A stretch of 64,000 bases of DNA from Adineta steineri. Taxonomy: Eukaryota > Rotifera > Eurotatoria > Adinetida > Adinetidae. The notes under the pieces were generated by a model. The model saw only the letters and a list, made by a program, of their open reading frames with translations, was not told the DNA's origin and ran no database searches. Below are positions 1 to 13,079 of this stretch, in pieces. The stretch is taken from positions 62,868 through 126,867 of the forward strand of contig CAJNOI010000040.1 in assembly GCA_905250115.1 (NCBI GenBank). Direction: 5' to 3'. The translations under genes were made by a program, and so were the position numbers. Each line of letters begins with the position of its first letter. Positions within the stretch are counted from its first letter, which is position 1.

Positions 1-3000
1 TAAAAAAGAAAACGAATTTAAATATAGAAGAAACATCAAAATTTGATCTTCTTCAAATTGGTTATTTTGCTACATTATGTGAAATTACACATCTTGAAAA
101 TGTTATTGATGCATTTGGTGAAAAGAAAAAATTCATGGAAGAACTTGTTGATGATTCACCGTTAGATGCAGAAAAATGGTATCGCTTTCAATTAGAAAAA
201 ATAAATAGTCGTTTACCAAGACGTGAACAAGGTGAACGTGATGATCGTATACCTGATTTTATACCTGATAAATGGCAAGTTCAATTTCTTGATGCTGTTG
301 ATAAACGTCAATCAATTATTATCGTTGCACCGACTGCTTCCGGTTAGTTACTTTTGACTTATTCTTTTTGGATTAAATTTCTTTTATAATATTTAGGTAA
401 AACTTATGCATCATATTATGCTATGGGAAAAGTACTTAAAGATAAAGATGATACAAATGGTATTTGTATATACGTAGCACCAACAAAAGCATTGATGAAT
501 CAAGTCGCAGGTAAATAAAATAATAGATTAATTAACGTCAACTTACTTTCATCTTCTCTGATCATAGGTACAATCCATTCAAAATTTGGTCCAGTATTTG
601 GAATTTTTACACGAGATTATCGAATGAATTTACAGACATGTCGTATTCTAGTTACAATACCAGATTGTCTTGAAATGCTTCTTTTAGCACCTACATATCA
701 ACGTTGGTGTCAACGAATTCGTTATTGTATTTTTGATGAAATTCATTGTATGTCTGGTGATGTGGGTTCGGAAATTTGGGAACGAACAATGTTACTTATT
801 AATTGTCCAATGATTGGTCTTTCAGCAACAGTTAATAATGGTCAAGTTTTATGTGATTGGATTTCAGGTGTTGAAAAACAACGATCCGTTCTATCTAAAA
901 CAACTCCACGTCAAGTTTGTCTTATTTCTCATCATGAACGTTTAGCAGATTTAAATAAATATTTATATTCCAATCGACAATTACATCCACTTCATCCTGT
1001 TAGTCTTATGAGTGGTAAACATTTAACATGTCGTGGTATTCCAAAAGATTTTTCTTTATCACCATGTGAAACACTTCGATTAAATGAAGCAATAGAAAAA
1101 AGTAAATCAAAATTAGAACCAATTCAAACATTAACTGAATATTTTTCACCTGACTGGATTGTTGAACGAAATAAATTTAATACATATTCTAAACTTGTTT
1201 GTGATCAATTTAAACATTTAATAGATACAAAACAAAGTCCTATTATTGATTCAATATCATCTTCATTGAATATAACAGATTCAAAAAAAAATTTATATCC
1301 AGAAATGAAACCAATGTCATCATTAATTGGAGAATTTGTCTTAACATTAAAAGAAAAAAATCTTCTTCCATGCATTGTTTTTACAGACAATCGTTTATTA
1401 TGTGAAGAATTAGCTGCAAGTGTTTCACAATATTTTGAAGAACTTGAAAAAGAATTACGACGAACAAAATATAAACAACAAATTGAAATATTAGAAAAAC
1501 GTTTAGTACAAATTGAAAAAGCACAAAAAACGAATAAACCTAAGAAAGTTGTTAAAACTGCAACGAAACGAAGTGGTGGTGGTGAAGACGGTGAAGAACC
1601 AGGAAATGATAAACCAGGTGAATTACAACAAATGGAAGAAGAAGATCAAAGTCAATTACGTTTATCTGGTTATGAACAAGATTTATTAAATGGAATCTTA
1701 GAAGAAGGTACATTAGCAAATCGATATACTTGTGATCGAGAATTAGTTGATCGATTAATGACAAGAGCATCAACAGATAATCCAACATTAGTTCGTTATA
1801 TGAAACGTGGTGTAGCTTATCATCATTCGCAATTAAAAAATCGTAGTCGATTAGCAGTTGAAGGTCTTTTTCGTAATCGATACGTACAAATTATATTTTC
1901 AACATGGACATTAGGTATGCAAATAAAAACAAAATTTTTTTCTTCTTGATAATTATTTATATTTATTTTAGCTTTGGGTGTTCATATGCCAACAAAAACA
2001 GTTGCTTTTGTTAAAGATTCAATACAACTTGATGCTTTACAATATCGACAATCATGTGGTCGAGCTGGTCGTCGTGGTTTTGATGTTCAAGGAAATATTG
2101 TTTTTATTGATATTCCTATGTCAAAAATTCGTCATTTAACTTTATCAGCTATACCAAATATTCAAACACATATTCCAACAAGTGTTACGTTTCTTTTACG
2201 TCTTCTTTATTTATATACAAATGCTGAAGATAAAAAAGATGCTATCAATCGATCACTTATTACTCTTCAATGTTCATTTAATGCTCAATTATCGAATCGA
2301 CATCATTTAATTAATGTACAAAATCAATATCATTGTTTACATACATTAGATTTTCTTTATCGATTGAATTTAATTAATGAACAAGGTGATTTAATTGGTC
2401 TTGCTGGATTTTTAATAAATTTACATAATATTGAACCTGCAAATATTTTATTTGCTCATTTAATGGATACTCGATTATTTCATGAATTGAAAGATGAAGA
2501 AGAAATTATCAATTTATTTGCTTATCTTTTTACAAATAGACCATGGTAAATTATATCTTTTATTGATTGTAATTGTTGTTTAATTTCTTATTATTTTTTA
2601 GGTTAATGGTAAATCAATATGCGAACGGTTCTTCACCATCAAAACAAAATCCAATGTTTAACACGAAACTTTCTCTTCGACCTATTTCGCCTGCAATTCG
2701 TCAACGTATTCATTTATATAATACTTTAGTCAAAGAAATCTATGGATCTTATATAGAAAATGTTATTAAACAGATGCGATCATTGAATGACAGTCAAGAA
2801 TATATCTTACCTCTATCAAATATTTCATTTGAACAACCATCGGATTATGATAATGGAACACTTGAATATAATATTCATCATCATCATTCTCAACAAACAC
2901 AAAATCCATCGATATCTCCTTTTGTTGGTCCATCTGGTCTTACTCATGATCAATTTATGTCAAACTATAATCCAACTGTTGGTTCATGGAATCTTGCATG

Positions 3001-3340
3001 TGATCTAGATTTATCATCACGTATTGTTCCATATGTTGATATTGATGCTCATGATCATACAAATTCAAGTTATTATTTAAATAGTTATGCATTAGATTTC
3101 TTTCGACATGGTTCGGAAAAATTATTAATATCTGAAAATGAAATCGATCGAAGTGAAACATATAGTTTATTATCTAGTTTTTCATCAACACTTAAATCAA
3201 TAAAAACATCACTTGTTAATGTTATAGAAAATGAAATCAAAAATCCAACACAAGATATGGCTTTTTTTAAACCATTAAATAAAAAAATCGATGATATTGA
3301 ACAAATGTATTCAAGTAAATTTACCAAGCAATACAAGTAA
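1..3340 (+). CDS. DDX60: DDX60-like DExH-box helicase, 5' end off the window
   Basis: The reading frame is open through the left edge. Model exons are 1-342, 397-510, 568-1914, 1972-2545 and 2602-3340, giving about 1037 visible residues. Visible motifs are Walker A APTASGKT (about residue 109, split by intron 1), [12 protein letters not shown], the DExH box FDEIHC (about 208), and the motif VI region [10 protein letters not shown] (about 630) preceded by LGVHMP. The last is characteristic of DDX60/Ski2-like SF2 helicases. The run IGLSATVNN and the region after motif VI also match DDX60. In vertebrates DDX60 is a cytosolic antiviral RNA-sensing cofactor and ribosome-associated factor; the role in an invertebrate is inferred. 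A charged insert (nt 1430-1660, Lys/Glu-rich) separates the two RecA-like halves. The region after about nt 2602 is divergent and low-complexity. An AATAAA lies near 3453. The N-terminal part is outside the window. Confidence 0.9.
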
Positions 3341-6300
3341 AACAAATAATCTTCAAAAGTTCCTTTTGTTTTTTTTTCATTTATAAAACAAAAAAATCTT
3401 ATTTTTAAACTATTTGTTATTTTTATTTGTTTTATTATAAGAATATAACTCAAATAAACGTAAAAAGAAATCAATGAAATGAATATATCTCGATTAGCAA
3501 GACTAACAAATCTTTTTTTCTTAGAAATCATAAGCTTACTATTGAAAAATAGATCACAATATGTATTTATTGTGTTAGTTCAAGTTGCATATGATTTGAA
3601 TTCTTTTCATTTATCAAAGTATATATTATTCACACGTTATCCAGCAATTAACACTCTTCACAATACAGTTCAAAAGAAATTTTTTTTACAAATTGACTTG
3701 AGTATATAATAAAAAAAGTACACATATATATTTAATCGTGATTGAAAACAGTGACATATAAGTTTAATTGTCACAAATAACTTTGCGTTTTTCTCATACA
3801 TTATAGTAACAAATCTTGTATGAATTCTCCGCTTTTGTAAAGTGTGTATCTTTATAACTGTAATATCTTATTCATTGAATGAATAGAAAAGAGAGTAAAT
3901 AATGATTGTTCTCAAGTTTTATGTTTGTATGTAATCAAATTGAAATATTTTATGGATGTTGAGGTCATTGAAAAAGCTTTTCATATAAACAAATCAACGA
4001 ATAGAACATATTCTATTCACATAAAGAATAAACTTTCGTATTCTAATATATTATTATTACCGATCAGTCGTCGTCGTCATATAATTTATTCCTTGCATGA
4101 TTCTATCTTGAAAAATTACATAACTAAGACTATTTTCTCTAAAGATATATTCAGAGAGAGTATACTACCATTCTATTCAAATGTCATGCTCAATAATAGA
4201 ATGAAAAATGGGGCGTGTCTAGTTTTTAAATCTAAATTGAACCTTTAACAGCTGTTTCGTTATGCTTGCCTATCATTAATATAACAGACATTTCAACTAA
4301 AAAAGAATTCATCTAAACACACGCGCGCGTGCTCATATACACATACAATCACATTAATGATAATGAGTGGTATATCACTCCATACACTCGACTGAGTTCA
4401 CATCAAGATTATTGGCAGACACAGATTGTCATCAATTACTAGATAGACAGACACAGAATTTTGTTCTAATCATTGGTCATTGATGACAGCATAGTATAAT
4501 CGAAAAAAAATGAATTTAGAACTATTGATATTGATTCATGTGGTCATCACTTCAATAAAAAAAAATTTATCTTCATTAGGAAATGGAACGTGTGTATGTA
4601 TATACGAAGAGTTCATTAGGAGAAAAAAAATTTCATTTACTCTTTTAACGTAATCAAGTTTGCATGACATGCATCAATCGCTTTTTGTGCCGACAGACGC
4701 TTTCGTCATTTCTTCCTTTTTTCTTTTTTTCTGACCGTTAGAACTTGAGTTAATATGAGCAGATGTTATACTGATGAGAATATGTAATATGAAGCGGAAA
4801 AGTATCAGAATGTGACACCCATTTGAACGAGTAGTTATGATTTTGTTAGTCGAAATAGACAGGATATAAGCACGCACATATATTTGTATTGCCTGACTAT
4901 CAACTATGTTAATAACAAAAAAACAAAAAGGAATTTTTCGTCTATATTCATGTGATGGATGGATGATCATAATGTATATATAGAAGGGCGTTGACATATT
5001 TTTTTTAGCAAACTAAATGGTAAATATATGCACGCGTCCACTGAATAAATTTGTTCTATCCATCAGTATACGCCTTTAGCCCGTTGGCAATATCGAATTA
5101 TGATTGATGATATTGAAGAGAATATAAACAATGATTTGAAGTAGTTTTTCGAAATTTCTAAACTAATAAAAACTTCTAACAACTAACAAAAAAGTAATCA
5201 TTCTTGAAACAGATGTTTTGATTGAGTATTTCTGCAGCTGTGTTCTATTCGTTAAAGTAATGATTATTAAAATGGTCGGCAATTCCATATGTTACACATA
5301 CAAATCGAATAATTATCATTGATTTGTTGAAAACTTCTTCTTCTTCTTGTTGTTGATATGATGAACAAATCGAATAGTTGATTGATTTTCCTTTTCAAGT
5401 GTTATATCAATTGAAAGTCTTTTTTCTTTGAAAAAAATCAGTCAAGTGTATGATAACAATGTTTGATCTTTGACAGCCGCTTTCGTTTTCCTATTGATAA
5501 AAAAATAAAATAAACTCGAAAGATTTTACGAATTCATCTTTTTTTTTATTTTTCTTAAGTATTGTTTAAATAGTGTGTGACTAGCCTCGAAGCATTGAGT
5601 AATTAAAGTATTGTTTCGAAATAAAATAAAAAAAACAGAAGAGTTTTATTTTTAGATGCATTATAGAAAAGATCAAACTTTAAAATGAAGTAGTTTAGCT
5701 TGAGGCAAATGACGTCTCATCGATCACTACTCTTGTTTTATGTCCATTAACCATTATGCTATTTTCCACTCTTCAACACCTTAAAAAAACGAACAGCCCT
5801 ATATACACACATGCATTTACATTAACCGTTATCTTGATCAGTGATGTCATTTATTCAAGTGTGTCAAACTCGAATCCTTATCATTCTCTTCACCTATCAA
5901 AACACTAAATCATTTTTGTTTTGTGAGATATGATGTGAGTGCTCCTCAGGGGGTAGAGTTTTTTTCACACATAACATTTGTATATTTGATATGACACAAT
6001 CAAATCAGTATTCTTAATAAACAAAAACATAATGATTCAAGTCATCATCATCATCATCATCATCAACATCATAAATGAAACCCTAGGAATCTATTCTTTA
6101 GTTTCTATAAACAAATATTGAGACAAGTATGGGTACATTAAAAATGTACAATAGAAGTAAACATATGAAACCATCTCGATTTTCAAACTAATATTTGTTT
6201 TACTCAAGAATAAAAATAACAATGAATCTATATTATTATTTTGATTAGAATAAAAACGAACAACATTTTCTCATTACTGGACAAAATCCGTTCGTTTCTT

Positions 6301-7463
6301 TTGAAATCATTTTCAGACATAAGAACATCTGGAGAAGTACATGTATATACACATACACATACACACACACACATACATATATATGTATATCAGTATGATA
6401 AGACAGAATGACGTGTTGTTAACAAAACGTACGTTGACCAGCCGATCAATTTCGTTCATATGACTCTTAAGTGATAGTAAACTTAATCTCTCTTTCAATC
6501 TATAGATTTTTTTTTTCATCTTAACAAGTACGAACAAAAAAAAAATCTCAGTAATGAAACAGCTGTAGGGTAGGAAGAGAAAAGGAAAAAAAAGGATCGA
6601 ATTGACTTTGACCGTTTGTTGAACTCATGTAAATATGCATATATACGGTACCGTACATAGACTAGATCAAACAACATACAGACAACACAAGGGAAATGAT
6701 TGAAAATCATATGATCAATAAAATAGTAACAAATTCCAGATAGAATATTTCATTTTTGTTTATTTTATATTCAATTTATTCAAAAAAAAACAAATTTTTT
6801 AATTTTCTATCTCTGCACGTTTATTCAAGAGCAAAAAAAAGAAAAAAATATAAAAAAAAAACTACATGCACGTATACATAGATTTATTTTATACCTGAGA
6901 CAAGGTTCTTTATATTATATATTTTTTTCTCTCTACGTACACACACACAAAAAAAAATAATAATAGCAACTAATGTGTAACGACTTTTATAAAAAAAATC
7001 AACACACACACACACACACAAAACAGGTATTTTATACTAATCACACTCCCAAAACTACGTATGCCTAAACTTCACAAGAAGAAGAGAAAAAAAATAAGTT
7101 AGGCTCAAAGCTCGCAATACACAAATATATAGATAGATAGTTAACTACAGCTAAAAAAAAGAGACAATAAACAAATAAACAAAACAAAACAAAAAAAGAA
7201 TCACTCCTCATGTTTGAGCAGTTTGACTTTTTCGTTAATAGGGAAAACAGATTTAGACTAGTGGGTCACACACATGCTCATTCACAATGAGAACAAACAG
7301 CTTAATTTTTTTTTTTCTTCCGGGTTAATACATCAATCCCTGATCAAGATAACTGTACACAAAATAGAAACAGTAACGTAAAAAAATACACAGAAATAAA
7401 TTAAAGATAATAACCTGAGAGAATATATAGATATATATATATTAGATATTTTCTTTTTCTATA
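3341..7463. other. intergenic, convergent 3' ends of DDX60 and MEX3
   Basis: No convincing gene here. Open frames up to 107 codons (for example 3925-4248) have no recognisable domain and no spliced continuation. The stretch holds microsatellites: an ATC/CAT run near 6041-6070, CA runs near 6350-6376 and 6994-7020, and many A- and T-tracts. The part next to 7463 is probably MEX3 3' UTR, since it continues beyond the stop on the minus strand with several TTTATT motifs (AATAAA on the coding strand) near 6760. Confidence 0.6.
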
Positions 7464-8684
7464 TTAAGCAAAACCCATGGATGTTTTCATTGATATAAAA
7501 TTAAAATTTGGCCAAATTGAATCTAAATTTTCATCCGAAATTTGTTCAAATGATGAATTTAATTCTAATTGATCATTTAACGAGGAAAAAAATGATGATT
7601 GTGATACAGTACGATATGTTGATTTGATTTTATCATCTTGAGGAAATGGTAAAGATAAATGATGAGATAATTTTGTTGTCGATGATGATGATGATGAAGT
7701 ATTATTTAATTTAATCCATTTTGAACATTGTTGATTTGTATCAATCATATCTGTGATTGATAATAAATCTTTTTCATAATCATTTTCATCGATATCTGAT
7801 GCTTGACCTGTACGAGCTGCAATATGACTTTCAATTTCAATACGTGCTGCTTCAACATTTTCTGGTGCACCAGCTATTTCAAAAACAGGTTCTTTATCAC
7901 GACCTGGTGTAACAATATATGTATTTGTTGTTTGTTGTATACGTTTTATGGTTGCACCTTTTGGACCAACAACTAAACCAACAACACGATATGGTACACG
8001 AACTTGTATGGTTATTTGTTGAACATTGGTTGATGGATATATTAAACTATTATAATGTAAATTTGTATTACTTCCACTACTAGTACTACTATTCGATGAA
8101 ATACTCGTACTATTTTGTTTACGAGCTAAAAGAAATGACTTTAAATAGAGACAAAAAAAAAGAATTTTTAATTTATTTTACCGGCACGAATTTGTGAAAA
8201 ATGTTCAGCAGCTGATACGATTTCTTTTTTAGCTAGATAAACATCTTCTTTTCGACCAGTTATGATAAAAACAGGTTGATCACCTCGAACAGGAGTTTTT
8301 ATATATGTATTTGTCTTTGTACGAAGTGCTTTGATTTTACAACCTAGATAAGAAAAGCAAAAAAAAAAGATATGAATGATTTATTTCGAAAAATATTCGA
8401 TTCGTTTTTTTCTTACCTTGTCGACCAACAATTTCAGCAACATGTTCCGAACTTGGCACCGGTACACATTCAGTCATATTTTGACTTTTTTTACCAATTG
8501 AATCATATGTTGATGATGATAATAATGATGGTGGTGGTGATGATAATTTTTGTTGTTGATCAAAACAATATGATAAATCATTTATATCATATTGTTGTTG
8601 GCAAGCAGCAAGAAGAAGTGAAGATGATAATGAAGAATTGGATGATGAACGTTGAAAATCACTTATGATCGATGCACTTGGCAT
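7464..8684 (-). CDS. MEX3: MEX3 family RNA-binding protein, two KH domains
   Basis: Three exons: 8684-8417, 8343-8182 and 8125-7464, giving 363 residues. KH1 starts near residue 76 with [18 protein letters not shown], then [19 protein letters not shown] and [13 protein letters not shown]2 (about 183-250) carries [34 protein letters not shown] and [14 protein letters not shown]. Both GxxG loops (GRQG, GPKG) are intact, and the match to MEX3 proteins is near-diagnostic. MEX3 proteins bind short bipartite motifs in 3' UTRs and repress translation in germline and early embryo. No RING finger follows KH2; the protein ends about 110 residues later in a Ser-rich tail. Vertebrate MEX3A-D carry a C-terminal RING, whereas nematode MEX-3 does not. 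A 5' UTR intron (about 8731-8817) is plausible: a GTAAG donor after an upstream exon and TTTTTAG acceptor. Confidence 0.93.
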
Positions 8685-9716
8685 TATTAAAAAAATTTAA
8701 GTTTTTTTTTAAAAAGAAAAGAATTAACCTAAAAATAAAAGTACATTGTAGTAAGAAACAAATTAAAAAGGTAACAATATCGAATGTAGAACATTATTAT
8801 CGTACGCATAGACTTACCGCTGTGTGTCCAGTCGACGACGAAATGTGAATGTGATGATTAACGCTTATACATGCTCGATCCTTTCTCCTATATATTGCTA
8901 GACAGAGAGAGAGAGAGACAGAGAGAGAAGGAGAAAGAAGAAAAAAAAGAAGAGGGAGAGAGTATAGCACGAAAGAACGGTAAAGAACGAATGGAAAATG
9001 TGTACAATCTCTCTCTCTTCCACCTGAGTGTTGGTTGGATGGGTACTTCTTAGCGTTTTTTTTTTTTCTCAAAACTTTTTTTTTGTATGTCTGATGAACT
9101 TTGAACTACTAACCAATCTGAGTAGTAGTACTATATAAGACAAAAAGAAGAAGAAGAAAAGAAATGCCCTTAGAATACCCTCGAATTGATGCCTTCTTTT
9201 TTTCTTCTCTCTTTCTGTGTCTAACGATAAAGAGTAATATAATAATAATAATAATAAAAAAAAAAAGAAATATGTATATACAAATGACTAGACAAAATAA
9301 TCGTTTAAATAAGGATGCTTGTTGCTTACGGTTTTCATCAAATATTAGAAATTCGATTGAGGAAAAAAAGAACACGAAGAATGAGAAGAACGTGATGCTA
9401 TGTAATGTATAGAATCAGTTAATTAGATAAACGAAGTGCGCGATTATGTGTTTATCTATAGAATCAAATGAATATGCATTCCAAACAACTAATCGTCTAA
9501 TAAAGATAAATTTTCAAAACATTTTTTTTTCTAGGTTAAATTTTCCTTCTTTTTTTTTTGTCTAATCTAAAATAGAATAGTGTAAGATCCTATTAATAAA
9601 TGTATGAATATAATTGTTCAATGAGAATTTTGAAAAAAAAACACATATACAAAAAAAGAAAAAAGACTAATTAAATAAAAATGTTTATGAGATTTAATAG
9701 TTTTGTTTTTGTATTA
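8685..9716. other. intergenic: MEX3 upstream region and TMEM115 3' flank
   Basis: No gene recognised. It contains a probable MEX3 5' UTR exon around 8818-8870 (coding-strand GTAAG just after it), a GA-rich purine tract at 8899-8962, an AAT run near 9237-9256 and several T-tracts. Open frames on both strands here are low-complexity shadows of these purine/pyrimidine tracts. Confidence 0.5.
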
Positions 9717-12042
9717 TCATGATGTTGATTGTTGCTGCTGTTGATCACTATCGAAATAGGGTTGATTTAAATCTTCTTTAGTCATATTTGATGATGACGA
9801 ATCAATTGAATTAGTCATATCAATAGTTACAGATGAATTTTGTATGTGATCATTTTGATTGTGTAATGATGTTTGATGAGTTTCATCGAGTTCAGGCCAA
9901 GCTTCATTTGTACTTTCTTTCGTTTTCATACGATCATTTAAAGCTTTTAAGGCTTTTTGTCTGCAAAGAAAAGAAAATTATCAGTATCAAAGGATTAGAA
10001 TGATTGAATTTAGTCAACCTTCATTTTAAATTCTAATCGTATCTCAAATATAATAAATTTTATTAAAAAAAATCTTGAAGAGCGAAGAATTTTTTTTACA
10101 GTTATTATCAAGTTTTATGATATTATTAAAGTATGTTTATCAGCCTATAAAATTGTACTCTAGATATATTTTTTAGTTTTGCTTTTATAATCATATTACT
10201 ATAATAATTTTCAAAGCAATTAACAATACATTATGACAAATGGATTTTACTAGAATACCCTAGAATAATAAGAGACAATGTGTGTCATTATGCAGAATGG
10301 AAGGAAATATGTAATAGTATACACTGGAAAGAAAAGAATAACGGAATGTACTTCTATGACTCCATCTAATCAAGTGATAAAAAATTGTTCTAGAGAAAGA
10401 AGAAAAAATGTTCGAGTGACACATTTATTTCGTATTTGTATTAGAACGTATTTCTACGTCATTGAGAGATAAATAGAGTTATTATTCATTATGGGGAAAG
10501 TACGAAATTGAATTAAAAGCTCTTATAATTGTCTCATAAATCATTAATAATTGACAGAGACACAACAGAATTTTCGTAAATTCATGATGATTCTATCTTA
10601 ATATTGGGATGAATTTGAAATATAATGAAAGAAAATCTAGAACGTGTTTGTATGAATAAAGTCTGTCAACCATTAATGAAAGAAAAAGATGCACTAATGG
10701 AATTAAAATATTTCAGGCATGAACTACAGAAAAGTAGGTAGGCAGACAGACACTTATTTTAATGAACATTTATTACAATCTACAATCAAAAGATTGAGCT
10801 TAATAATATTAATTTATCGCGATACTACAATGAATAATTTCTGTTAGAAAGTAAGCGAAATATATTTCGCATGGTAAAACATTATTGTCTTAACTTAACC
10901 TTGAGATAGAAATACATTAAAACCAAAAATCTTTCTCTCACAAAAAAAGTGGTAAATATGCTAACCATATTTCTTTGAATTTTAACGTTAAGTTATTAAT
11001 AGAAAACGATGTTTATATATACCTTCGTCTATCCGCATCAGCAGCTTCTGGCCCAGGAATTGTAATTGTTAAACTGGATGATGAGAGAACATTAGATTTC
11101 TTCACAAATGGTTTACATAATTTTAATTGAACGAATATTTCAAAAATTGTATTTGCAAATACACTTATAACTGGTGAAATAGGTGATGGAAAAAAACTGA
11201 AAAACATCAAGTTTCATAAAAACAAAAGAATATTTATTTTTATTTACCTAGCAAATGAAAATGATGCTGACATATCACCTTTTGTTCCATTTTGATGATT
11301 TTGAAAAAATCTAAATAATTCAATAAATTTGTAAAGAATTTTCTTATCTGATTTTTACCTTAAATAAGTCCAACTAATAATTATTCCAAAACTTAACATA
11401 ATTAAAAAATGAATTGGTACAGTTCGAGCAAACCAAAGTATTGTGGACAAAAGTACAATTAATAATGGTACTTGATCTTGTTTAAGTTTAAAAAATGGTG
11501 TTGTTGCTATAACAGTATCAGGCATAATTTGTTTAATAACAACTGAATAAGCACCAATAAATGCGGCTAAACCATAAATTGGTCTTTCAAATAAATATTC
11601 TTCTTTAAATGTTAAACCATAAAAAACAAAATAAATACATGTAGCAAATACTGCATTTGGAATTGTGACAATAAAATAAAATTTTAATAATTCTTTGGTA
11701 CCCCATAATGGTTCAATCATTTTTGAATAAAGAAATACAACAACAACATCAATAATTGTATGCCATATATGTAATTCAATAAAACTATGTGTTATAAATG
11801 TCCTAAAAATAGAGACTTGATATATATTAGGAACAATTCTAAAATCTATAAACAAACCAAACCCAAAAATTTGGTGGCATTACACGTCCTGGAATAACAG
11901 CGAGTGCATGAACACATGGTTGGCTGTAAGAAAGAAAATATCCAATAATACAAAAAAGACAGATTAATTTTGTTGTAAGACCAGAAGAAAATACAGCGGA
12001 CTGTAATTGTTGTCCAACATTTTGAACACCTGTTTGTTGCAT
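9717..12042 (-). CDS. TMEM115: TMEM115-like Golgi rhomboid-pseudoprotease-family membrane protein
   Basis: Five exons: 12042-11858, 11802-11359, 11310-11248, 11196-11023 and 9960-9717, giving 369 residues. Diagnostic stretches are VIPGRVMPPNFWVW near residue 55, a following ELHIWHTIIDV helix, EPLWGTKELLKF, and a C-terminal cytosolic part with SLTITIPGPEAADADRRR then QKALKALNDRMK, all matching human TMEM115. Several hydrophobic segments fall in exons 1 and 2, as expected for this rhomboid-like fold. It lacks an obvious catalytic serine motif. Human TMEM115 is a Golgi protein linked to COG and retrograde transport. The last intron (9961-11022) is about 1.06 kb and looks empty. An acceptor-like TTTAAAATTTAG lies 3 nt before the ATG, as also seen for neighbouring genes. 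Confidence 0.92.
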
Positions 12043-13079
12043 GATCTAAATTTTAAAATATAAAATTAAATTTATATATACATATAAACGTGTACATACT
12101 TTTGTTTGGGAAATTATTTCAATGATAATATATCTAACATAGTCTAGAAACCGGTTAATTTACGGAACATTTATGATTCATCACAGTTAACAACGTAGAC
12201 AAATGATGATTTGGTTTTGGTGATAGTTAAATGTATGTTATATTGGGTATATAATGGATTTTTAATAGTTATACAGCGACAAATATGACTATACAGATGT
12301 CAGTAGAACCTTATTTGAAATAGATTTATTTATATTTATCTTGATAAATGATAGTAATATATAAATATCTTTCTGGATGTCAATTTAGAGTCTATATAAT
12401 ATTTTATTTATGTCAACCTGTCATGAAATTATTAGATAAGAGAATATCCATCATAATCGTAAAGTAATAAAACTATCAAGTTGATAGTTTGTATTCTAAG
12501 ATTGTTATAATAACTAAGCAAATTGTTATTTCTTATTAGATCCATATTGAATAAATATGGTCACGTTATTTCATTATGATAGACGGTGCCGCTTTTGGGC
12601 GCACTAGTTAAGGGTCATATGGTCATAGCATACGACTCTAATTTAATATAGTGACCGTCCGTATTTCTGCGCCCGCTATACAGTCCGTACATCGATCTGT
12701 ATCGTTCGACTCGATTGATATATATTACAATTATCAAAAACTATATTTCGTAGAGGAAGACTTATCAATTTTCATCATCTGGTTAGATGACGATTACATT
12801 ATCTTTTGACTCGTTACGCAACTTTAAAATGTCCGACTGATATACTTTTTTTCGATATTGATAAGTATTCCTTCGTCTCATACTTAACTTATCTTAAGTC
12901 GAAAATGTATATCTTTAACTTACAAATTTTACTACATTACAAAAACAGTCGGATAAATAAATATATTATTATATTTTATTAAAAATTACACTGTTATTTT
13001 TTACTTTAATCAAAAAGAAAATACAATTAACAAAAATAATCATTCTAAAATCAATTATGCACGATATTTTAAAAATATT
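12043..13079. other. intergenic: TMEM115 upstream and TGFBRAP1 3' flank
   Basis: No gene recognised. Around 12590-12680 there is a locally GC-rich patch with short inverted motifs (GGGCGCA at about 12598 and TGCGCCC at about 12668), standing out from the AT-rich surroundings. It may be a decayed inverted-repeat element. Confidence 0.4.

Noticed and set aside
3925..4248. 107-codon + strand frame in the DDX60-MEX3 spacer
   Set aside because: Composition matches chance translation of AT-rich DNA; no domain, no splice partner.
6041..6070. CAT/ATC repeat considered as a CRISPR-like or satellite array
   Set aside because: It is a simple trinucleotide microsatellite without spacers.
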